Source: Burkholderia sp.
Lineage (GTDB): Bacteria > Pseudomonadota > Gammaproteobacteria > Burkholderiales > Burkholderiaceae
Assembly: GCA_031253835.1 (NCBI GenBank)
Contig: JAIRVP010000072.1
Location: 186,001 to 250,000, forward strand
Direction of reading: 5' to 3'
DNA: 64,000 bases
The notes under the pieces were generated by a model, which saw only the letters and a program-made list of their open reading frames with translations, was not told the origin of the DNA and searched no databases. A program made the position numbers and the translations under genes. Shown one piece after another: positions 15,387-21,675 of the stretch. Each line of letters starts with the position of its first letter. Position 1 is the stretch's first letter.

Positions 15387-16316
15387 TTACGGCTCGATCA
15401 GCGTGCGGGTGGCTTCGGCGACGAGGCCGCGCAGCCAGCGCACTTCGTCCGAGTAGTGGCAGCGTTCGTGCCACAGCTGGTAGTACTGCATCGGCGGGAA
15501 GTCGAGCGGCGCCGGCACGACCGACAGCGGCAGGAACTTCGCGTAGTGATCGGCGAACAGGCGCGTCGTCGTGAAGATCAGGTCGGACTTCACGAGCACG
15601 TACGGCGCGAGGTTGAAGTACGGCAGCGTGACGACCACGTGGCGCTTGAGGCGTTCGCGCGCGAGATGCACGTCGATCGCGCCGCGCTGGCCGACCGAGT
15701 ACGGCGTCGGCGCGAGATGCGGCGCGTTCAGGTACTGGTCGAGCGTGAGCCCGCCGCGCTTCGCGAACGGGTGCGTGTTGCTCATCAGGCAGACGATTTC
15801 GTCGACGAACAGGTTCGACAGGTGCAACTGCTCGGGCGGCTCGGGCCAGTTGCCGACGACGATGTCGAGCTTGCCGTCTTCCAGCGCGAGCTCGTAGTCG
15901 AACGCGGGGCCGAGCGAATGGAACTCGAGCGTTGCGTTCGGCGCGGCCTGGCGGAAGCGCTCGACGACGGTCGGCACGAACAGCACGTTCAGGTAGTCGG
16001 GGCAGCCGATCCGGTAGCAGCGGATCGACGTGGCCGGGTCGAAGTTGTGCTGCTGGAACTTGATGCGCTCGATTTCGCGCAGTGCGTTCTGCACGGGCTC
16101 GAGCAGGCGCAGCCCGTATTCGGTCGGCACCATGCCGGATTTGCCGCGCACCAGCAGCGGATCGCCGGTGATGTCGCGCAGGCGTCGCAGCGCGGCGCTG
16201 ATCGCCGGTTGCGACTGGTTCAGTTTGACGGCCGCGCGCGTGACGCTGCGCTCCATCAACAAGGTGTGCAAGACGCGCAAGAGGTACGTGTCGATCGCCT
16301 CGCGTTGCTGACTCAT
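15387..16316 (-). CDS. LysR family regulator, NodD/LinR-like branch
   Basis: A 309-residue LysR regulator. The N-terminus LLRVLHTLLMERSVTRAAVKLNQSQPAISAALRRLR is the helix-turn-helix (about 12-50), and the effector domain spans about 95-300. It is convergent with the deaminase gene, its end 105 bases away, at the edge of the urate arm. That position makes it a candidate regulator of the deaminase or uraH-puuD, although it lies downstream of them rather than divergent. The inducer is unknown; urate or xanthine would be the obvious guess. Confidence 0.83.
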   Translation of the reverse strand: MSQQREAIDTYLLRVLHTLLMERSVTRAAVKLNQSQPAISAALRRLRDITGDPLLVRGKSGMVPTEYGLRLLEPVQNALREIERIKFQQHNFDPATSIRCYRIGCPDYLNVLFVPTVVERFRQAAPNATLEFHSLGPAFDYELALEDGKLDIVVGNWPEPPEQLHLSNLFVDEIVCLMSNTHPFAKRGGLTLDQYLNAPHLAPTPYSVGQRGAIDVHLARERLKRHVVVTLPYFNLAPYVLVKSDLIFTTTRLFADHYAKFLPLSVVPAPLDFPPMQYYQLWHERCHYSDEVRWLRGLVAEATRTLIEP

Positions 16317-16479
16317 GATATCTCCGTTTTATATGTCTGGGCTGATCGAGGGGCAAGGGGGGTATATCGTTTTTAATATGAAGCCGGCCCAGCGTCAAGA
16401 GATGGATACCCGCAGACACCCGCCGGCCGGGCCGCGACAAGGGGCCTGAACGGGGTGAAAGCGGGGCGCGAGGCGCCGC

Positions 16480-16504
16480 ACGGATCCGTATTGCACGGAT
16501 CCGG
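16480..16504. repeat. Two palindromic ACGGATCCG copies
   Basis: ACGGATCCGT (16480-16489) and ACGGATCCGG (16495-16504) are separated by ATTGC. Each is itself nearly or fully self-complementary, and together they form a hairpin. The pair sits between the LysR start and the dodecin stop and lacks a T-run; it may be a weak dodecin terminator or an operator. Confidence 0.35.
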
Positions 16505-16539
16505 ATCGCGGCGCGGCGCGGGATGCAGCCAGCCGCGCG

Positions 16540-16749
16540 TCAGTCGTCGATGCGCATGCCGACCTTCAGCGTGACCTGCCAGTGCACGACCTGGTCGCCT
16601 TCGATGTGGCCGCGCGTTTCGGTCACCTGGAACCAGTGCAGGTTGTGCAGCGTCTTGCCGGCTTTCGAGATCGCGTTGCGGATCGCGTCGTCGCTCGACT
16701 GCTTCGACGAACCGGTCAGCTCGATCATCTTGTACACGTGGTCGCTCAT
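16540..16749 (-). CDS. Dodecin flavin-binding protein
   Basis: A 69-residue protein whose length and sequence match dodecin, a hollow dodecamer that stores or buffers flavins. Features include VYKMIELTGSS at the N-terminus, DDAIRNAISKAGKTLHNLHW in the helix, and the strand pair VTETRGHIEG / VHWQVTLKVGMRI. The conserved Trp39 in LHWF is the usual flavin-stacking residue. The start at 16749 has GGGAG upstream. It is divergent from the GarR-like dehydrogenase gene. Confidence 0.92.
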   Translation of the reverse strand: MSDHVYKMIELTGSSKQSSDDAIRNAISKAGKTLHNLHWFQVTETRGHIEGDQVVHWQVTLKVGMRIDD

Positions 16750-16884
16750 GATGCGCTCCCTGGGATATCGGTCTGTATGGCCGGTGCAAGCTGCGGTCCC
16801 GAAGCGGTGCCGTGCGTGCCCGGCTTCTTGAGTGATAGGTATGATGGGCGGCAAGTGCAACCCATATTGGAGACGAGGAACATC

Positions 16885-17808
16885 GTGGAAGTCGGATTTT
16901 GCGGACCGGGATTGATGGGCGCGCCGATGATTCGGCATTTGCTGGCGGCCGGGCATCGCGTCAGCGTGTGGAACCGCTCGCGCGACAAGGCCGAGGCGCT
17001 GGTCAAGGATGGCGCGCAGGTGGTCGGCACGCCGCGCGAACTGGCCGAACGCGTCGAGACGGTATTCGTGTGCGTGCTCGACGGCCGCGCGGTCGGCGAC
17101 GTCGTGTTCGGCGAGCACGGGCTGCTCTCCGGTGACGCCGCTGCGCGCCGCGTGCTGCGCATCGTCGATCATTCGAGCATTCCGCCTGCGGCCACGCGCG
17201 ACTACGCGGCGCGTGCGGCCGCACTCGGTGTCGGCTGGGTCGATGCGCCGGTGTCCGGCGGCGTGCCGGGCGCGCAGGCCGGCACGCTCGCGGTGATGGC
17301 CGGCGGCCGCGCGGCCGATCTCGACGCGGTGCGGCCGCTGATCGACACGTACGCGTCGCGCATCACGCACATGGGCGACGCCGGCGCGGGCCAGACGGCG
17401 AAGCTGTGCAACCAGGCGATCGTCACCGCGACAGTCACCGCGATCGCCGAGGCCGTCGGTCTCGCACAGGCGAGCGGCATCGACGCCGCGCGCCTGGCCG
17501 AGGCGCTGGCCGGCGGCTGGGCCGATTCGGTGCTGCTGCAGACGTTCGTGCCGCGCATGACGTCGGGTGGGCAGGCGCGGGGCGGCCATCCGCGGGGCGG
17601 CCATCCGCCTATCGGTGCGCTCAGCACGTTCCAGAAGGATGTCGATGCGATCGCCGACGCCGCGCGCGACACGGGCGCGGTGATGCCCGTGTCGGCCACA
17701 GTGCAGCAGGTATTGCGGCTCGGTGCCGCGCAAGGGCTCGCGGGTGCCGATTTCGCCGCGTTCATCGACATCGTGCGGCCGGGCAACGGCCGTCAGCAGG
17801 CGTCGTGA
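16885..17808 (+). CDS. NAD(P)-dependent 3-hydroxyacid dehydrogenase (GarR/3-hydroxyisobutyrate dehydrogenase family)
   Basis: A 307-residue two-domain beta-hydroxyacid dehydrogenase: N-terminal Rossmann fold with GFCGPGLMGAPM (residues 4-15), the substrate-binding DAPVSGG, and the catalytic Lys173 in GQTAKLCNQ. It probably reduces tartronate semialdehyde or a related 3-oxoacid. Tartronate semialdehyde would be the next intermediate after glyoxylate, linking loosely to the allantoin genes, but this is inference. GTG 16885 is used because GAGGA lies 7 bases upstream and the Rossmann motif begins directly after. A 15-bp tandem duplication in its C-terminal part is described separately. Confidence 0.83.
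   Translation: MEVGFCGPGLMGAPMIRHLLAAGHRVSVWNRSRDKAEALVKDGAQVVGTPRELAERVETVFVCVLDGRAVGDVVFGEHGLLSGDAAARRVLRIVDHSSIPPAATRDYAARAAALGVGWVDAPVSGGVPGAQAGTLAVMAGGRAADLDAVRPLIDTYASRITHMGDAGAGQTAKLCNQAIVTATVTAIAEAVGLAQASGIDAARLAEALAGGWADSVLLQTFVPRMTSGGQARGGHPRGGHPPIGALSTFQKDVDAIADAARDTGAVMPVSATVQQVLRLGAAQGLAGADFAAFIDIVRPGNGRQQAS
17576..17605 (+). repeat. 15-bp tandem duplication inside the GarR-like gene
   Basis: CGCGGGGCGGCCATC occurs twice in direct succession, keeping frame and giving the translated repeat RGGHPRGGHP. It lies in the helical C-terminal domain where homologues have an ordinary loop. In-frame tandem repeats of this kind arise by slippage and can vary between strains. Confidence 0.85.
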
Positions 17809-17834
17809 CGGGCAGGCAGCGCGCGTGAATGGCA

Positions 17835-17860
17835 GATGGGCCGCCCGGAGGCGGCCCATC
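17835..17860. terminator. Perfect hairpin between convergent genes
   Basis: GATGGGCCGCC and GGCGGCCCATC pair over 11 bp around CGGA. It lies between the GarR-like gene and the convergent hypothetical gene at 17875. It has no T-run, so termination is likely but may be weak or Rho-assisted. Confidence 0.6.
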
Positions 17861-17874
17861 GGAGGACGGATCGA

Positions 17875-18321
17875 TCAGCCGAGCGAGCGTGGTGTCGTGT
17901 CGCCGGCGTTCTGGCGGCCGAGCCCGCCGCGCAGGCTCGCTTTCGTGCCTGCACCAAACTCGGGCAGGATGCGCGCACGCGCACGGCTCGCGAATACAAG
18001 GAAGCCGAAGCCGTTCGCCTCGTACCAGTAGCCGCCGTTTTCGAGGCCGTCGAGCGGCTGCTCGAGCGCGTTGGCGATCGATTCGATGCAGCGCTTGCGC
18101 AGCTCGGCGATCGCCGGATAGGGCGGCTGGGCGCCGCGCACGCTGCACAGGAGCACGTCGAGACCGGGCAGCACATGCGCATAGAGGACGGGTTCGTCCT
18201 GCGCACGGGCGCGGGCAATCTTGGTGTCGAGTTGAGCAAACGGTTTCGAGTGGCGCAGGACCGCGAGGAATGACTCCTGGCCATCCTGCTGCGCACGCCG
18301 ACGTTTTTTCGGGAAGGACAT
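17875..18321 (-). CDS. Hypothetical protein
   Basis: I do not recognise a family. The 148-residue protein has a very basic start (SFPKKRRRAQQDG), a central segment ARAQDEPVLYAHVLPGLDVLLCSVRG, a helix PAIAELRKRCIESIANALEQPLDGLENGG, and a hydrophobic strand FGFLVFASRARARILP. There is no signal peptide or clear membrane helix, so it is probably cytoplasmic. An ATG at 18366 would add 15 residues; 18321 is preferred because GAGGCGAG precedes it. An extended -10 element (complement of 18405-18413) fits either start. Codon use matches its neighbours. Confidence 0.65.
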   Translation of the reverse strand: MSFPKKRRRAQQDGQESFLAVLRHSKPFAQLDTKIARARAQDEPVLYAHVLPGLDVLLCSVRGAQPPYPAIAELRKRCIESIANALEQPLDGLENGGYWYEANGFGFLVFASRARARILPEFGAGTKASLRGGLGRQNAGDTTPRSLG

Positions 18322-18654
18322 AAACACTCGCCTCAAAAACAATTGCAAGAAATGCGGCACTTTCATGCGACCCACTCCCGGCTATGTACGCCGCATGTCG
18401 ATCCTTTATAGCACACGAAAATGCTGCATTCGTGCAGTACGACGATCAATGTCTCCCGTCGACCTGCTCGCCATGATCGACACAGCCAGCGTCTTGGCGC
18501 CCGTACTGTCGTTTAGTCTCCATCATAGACCTGCTTTCCCCGCGCGTGCATTCGCCCGTCACAAAAAAATGAGATGGGCCGCTTGCGGCGGCGCATCGCG
18601 CGCGCAATAAAAAGGCCCGCACGCGGCGGGCCTGGCGGGCGGAGCGCGCGACGC
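18322..18654. other. Intergenic region with a minus-strand extended -10
   Basis: On the minus strand TGCTATAAA (complement of 18405-18413) forms an extended -10 pointing at the hypothetical gene. A small hairpin CTGCA-TTCG-TGCAG lies at 18424-18437. No coding sequence is evident in the remaining AT-richer stretch up to the mscL terminator. Confidence 0.5.
18608..18633 (-). terminator. Terminator of mscL
   Basis: On the minus strand the stem GGCCCGC / GCGGGCC is followed by a run of five T residues. It lies just past the mscL stop codon. Confidence 0.85.
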
Positions 18655-19086
18655 TCAGCGCTGCTTCAGCGAATCGCGGATCTCGCGCAGCAGCACGGTG
18701 TCTTCCGGCGTCGCGGCCGGCGCGGCTTCATCGGGCTTGCGCAGCTTGTTGATGAATTTCACCATCATGAAGATGATGAACGCGAGGATGACGAAATTGA
18801 TCGCCACGGTGATGAACGAGCCGTAGCCGAATGCGGCGACACCGGCGGCCTGCAGGTCCTTGAACGAATCGGGATTACCCTTGAACGTCGGGGGGATGGT
18901 GCCGAGCAGAACGAACTTGTTCGAGAAATCCAGACCGCCGGTCACCACGCCGATGACCGGCATGATGAGATCTTTCACGATCGAATCGACGATCTTCGAG
19001 AACGCGCCGCCGATGATCACGCCGACGGCGAGATCCATCACGTTGCCCTTGACGGCGAACTCCTTGAATTCCTTGATGATGCTCAT
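18655..19086 (-). CDS. mscL: Large-conductance mechanosensitive channel MscL
   Basis: Inner-membrane homopentameric channel that opens under membrane tension to release solutes during osmotic downshock. The 143-residue protein begins SIIKEFKEFAVKGNVMDLAVGVIIGGAFSKIV, the classic amphipathic N-terminal helix plus TM1 with the gate, followed by a periplasmic loop, TM2 (about 78-100, FVILAFIIFMMVKFIN) and a cytoplasmic helix bundle. Length is close to the usual 136-145. The start at 19086 has AGGAG upstream; the longer open frame is not conserved. Confidence 0.95.
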   Translation of the reverse strand: MSIIKEFKEFAVKGNVMDLAVGVIIGGAFSKIVDSIVKDLIMPVIGVVTGGLDFSNKFVLLGTIPPTFKGNPDSFKDLQAAGVAAFGYGSFITVAINFVILAFIIFMMVKFINKLRKPDEAAPAATPEDTVLLREIRDSLKQR

Positions 19087-19310
19087 GAGCGGCTTTCTCC
19101 TGGTTGGGGCGAGGGAGGCGTGCCGCGACGCGCAGGATTGCGTTGCGTCGAATGAGGGTCGGTGGCACGCCGATGGCCGCATGATAGCGAACGCTCCCCA
19201 TTGCCGGTAGTCCATCTTGAAATGATTGACAAATCCGCGCGTCGGCGCGGCCGGCCAGGCAGGGGAGCGTGTGGCGTGCGTGGCAGCGCGTGGCGACGCG
19301 CTGCGCAGGC

Positions 19311-20471
19311 TCAGGTGTTGTCGTCGGTCCAGCCGTCGTCGTTGCTGCCGAGGTCCATGCCGCCGCCGCCGTTGCCGTCGCTCCAGTTCGACGCGTCGCC
19401 GCGGCCGAGGTCGAAGCCCGGGTCGGTTTCCTGCCGGCGGCGTTCGCCGTCGACGATCACGTCGCGTTCGACCACGCGCTCGCGGCCGCCCGACATCGCC
19501 TCGCCGAGCAGCACGCCGGTCAGCAGCCCGCCCATCCCGCCGCCGAAACCGCCGCTGCCTTGCTGGATCACGACGGGCGGTTGCTGTTGCGGGTAGGGTT
19601 GCGGCGGATACGGCTGGCCCGGTGCGCCCGTCATGCGATCGGCCTCCTGCGCGTACACGGAGCCGCTGCCGTTCGCCGGTGCCGCGGGTTGCGCGGCCGG
19701 GTCGGGGCGGCCTTCGACGCGTGCCTTCACGCTCGCATGGCGCTGTTCGAGTTCGTCGACGCGATACGGCGGCACCGGATTCTTGCCGTTCGACAGCGCC
19801 TCGACGAGCGTGCGCGCGTCGGTCTCGATCGCTTCGATTTCACCGATGAGCGCCGCGGCGCCCGGCGCGGTCGACAGCTTCGCGTCGAGTTTCAGCGGAC
19901 GGATGTCGTTCAGCACGTCGGTGGCGCGCTTGAGCTGCGTGCGGCGTTCGTCGTCGGCGCGGCCGTCGTCGGCCGTGCGTGCGCGCCGCAGCGTCCAGCG
20001 CAGCACCAGCGCGATGATCGCGACGATCAGCCCGAGGCCGATCCACATGCCCGTCGACGGGCCGTGCTTTTCAGCCGGTACGGCGGGCGCGAGCGACGAC
20101 TGCAGCGTGCCGGCCTGCGTGGCCGCCGGCACCTTGCCGCTCACGCGCGCGGCGTCGGCGCGAATGCGCGATTCGGTCTGCGCGAAGCGTGACGCGTCGG
20201 TGAAGCGCAATTGCGGATCGAGCGTTTTCGCCTGCTGCAGTTGCGCGAGCGCGTCGGACGCGCGGCCTTCGCGGTCCAGCACCTGCGCATACAGGTAGCG
20301 CGCGTGCGCGTTGTTCGGATGGGCGTCGATGACTTGCGACAGCTGCGTGTCGGCTTGCTGCCAGTTGCGCTGTGCGATCGATTGCTCGACCTGCTGCAGC
20401 GACGGTACCGCAAACGCGGCGGACGACAGCAACATCAGCGAGAGGCCGAGTGCGGCGAGAGATTTCTTCAT
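19311..20471 (-). CDS. TPR-containing membrane protein with Gly-rich and acidic tail
   Basis: A 386-residue envelope protein: signal sequence (1-21, cleavage near AFA-VP), TPR-like helices (about 24-95, e.g. NNAHARYLYAQVLDREG), one transmembrane helix (about 140-160, MWIGLGLIVAIIALVLRW), a cytoplasmic helical region (about 165-250), then Pro/Gln-rich and Gly-rich segments (GGFGGGMGGLLTGVLLGEAM) and an acidic Asp/Gly/Asn tail. It follows the PspA-like gene by 80 bases on the same strand, so the two are likely co-transcribed. I infer a PspA partner at the membrane; the exact function is unknown. Confidence 0.75.
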   Translation of the reverse strand: MKKSLAALGLSLMLLSSAAFAVPSLQQVEQSIAQRNWQQADTQLSQVIDAHPNNAHARYLYAQVLDREGRASDALAQLQQAKTLDPQLRFTDASRFAQTESRIRADAARVSGKVPAATQAGTLQSSLAPAVPAEKHGPSTGMWIGLGLIVAIIALVLRWTLRRARTADDGRADDERRTQLKRATDVLNDIRPLKLDAKLSTAPGAAALIGEIEAIETDARTLVEALSNGKNPVPPYRVDELEQRHASVKARVEGRPDPAAQPAAPANGSGSVYAQEADRMTGAPGQPYPPQPYPQQQPPVVIQQGSGGFGGGMGGLLTGVLLGEAMSGGRERVVERDVIVDGERRRQETDPGFDLGRGDASNWSDGNGGGGMDLGSNDDGWTDDNT

Positions 20472-20551
20472 GGTCGAACCGGGCGCAGGCGCCCGTCTCC
20501 TGACAATCGGTTCGCGCCGCGCGCCCGGGCCGGGGCGCGGCGCGTTTGCCG

Positions 20552-21232
20552 TTACTGCGCGGGCGTGTCGAGCTGCTTCTTCAGCGCGGCGAGGCGATCC
20601 TCGACCGACGGGCCCTTGTTCAGCGCGGCGAGCTTGTCGTCGAGCGCCTTGCCGCTCGACGTGTCGGCCGAATTCAGGCGGGCGTCCGAGCGTGCATTCT
20701 GCAGCGCGACCTTGTCCTCGAGCTTCTGGAAATCCTCGGACAGGTTCTTGCCGCCGATGCCGCCCAGCGCGCTGGCTGCGACGTCCTTCGCCTGCGCGAT
20801 TTCCTGCTTGGCCTGCAGGATGTTCGAGCGAGCATTCAGGTCGTTGCGGCGCTGGCGCATGTCGGCGATCTGCCCCTTCAGCTTGTCGACCGACGGCTCG
20901 AGCGTCGTCAGCTCGGCCGCGAGCGCATCGCGCTCGGCTTCCGCGTTCGACTGCGCGGCGAGGGCCTCGCGGGCGAGTGCTTCGTCGCCGGACTGCAGCG
21001 CGCGCTTCGCGCCGTCCTCGTACTTCTTCACCTTGTCGTCGGCCGCATCGCGCTTGCTGCGCTGGGTCGCGACCTGTGCCTCGATCTCGATCAGCGAATT
21101 CTCGGCACGGCCGATGCTGTCGTCGAGCTCCCGCACGATCTGCCGTGCGTCGCGCGACGGATCCTGTACCGAATCGGCCGCATCGTTGAGCAGGCCTTTG
21201 ATCGTGCGCGAAACAGAGTCGAAAAGCGACAT
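20552..21232 (-). CDS. PspA/IM30 (Vipp1) family protein
   Basis: A 226-residue coiled-coil protein of the PspA/IM30 family, ESCRT-III-related proteins that bind and stabilise the inner membrane under stress. The N-terminus SLFDSVSRTIKGLLNDAADSVQDPSRDARQIVRELDDSI is the amphipathic helix and start of the hairpin; a long charged coiled coil runs to about residue 155, ending in a Ser/Ala-rich tail. No pspF, pspB or pspC lies nearby and no sigma-54 promoter is evident upstream, so regulation differs from the E. coli psp operon. Confidence 0.85.
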   Translation of the reverse strand: MSLFDSVSRTIKGLLNDAADSVQDPSRDARQIVRELDDSIGRAENSLIEIEAQVATQRSKRDAADDKVKKYEDGAKRALQSGDEALAREALAAQSNAEAERDALAAELTTLEPSVDKLKGQIADMRQRRNDLNARSNILQAKQEIAQAKDVAASALGGIGGKNLSEDFQKLEDKVALQNARSDARLNSADTSSGKALDDKLAALNKGPSVEDRLAALKKQLDTPAQ

Positions 21233-21675
21233 GAAATCCTCCGTGATTGAAAGGCGCCGCGCATTCGCGGCAGTGCCCGCCGCGGGCCGGTTCCGACCCG
21301 CGTGAGCCGGCGGATATTACACCACCGGTTCACTTAAATACGGCTTAAACGCGCCAGTTCAAGCGGCGCGCGTATCCGGATACCGAACCTTTCGTCATTG
21401 AAAGAAAGAATCGGTAACGCGCGATATGGCGTGTCCATCATAGGCCGAGGATGCCGACAATACGTTCCGCAAATCACGGCATTGCGGGAATTTTTACAAA
21501 AAATCGCGAAGGCACCCGGTCGATTTCATTAAAATGCGCTGTCACGTCGCGGGAACGGATCGCCGCGCGGCGGGGTCTGTCGACGTGACAGCCGCATCTC
21601 GATGCACCCACTCTGATTCATCCGCTTGCATTTCCGCATGCGTCCGAGGGCGCCACGTACGCCCGCCATTCCGAC
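21233..21675. other. Divergent region between pspA-like and PBP1A genes, with hairpin
   Basis: The region separates two divergent envelope genes. TACCGA (21381-21386) pairs with TCGGTA (21411-21416), with an inner CTTTC/GAAAG pair around GTCATT. There is no clear consensus promoter; TAATAT on the minus strand near 21311-21316 is a possible pspA -10. No coding sequence is supported here. Confidence 0.45.

Noticed and set aside
16317..16356. TATAAA/TTGCCC promoter for the LysR gene at 16316
   Set aside because: The spacing is 17 bases, but the transcript would begin inside the ribosome binding site, leaving almost no leader.
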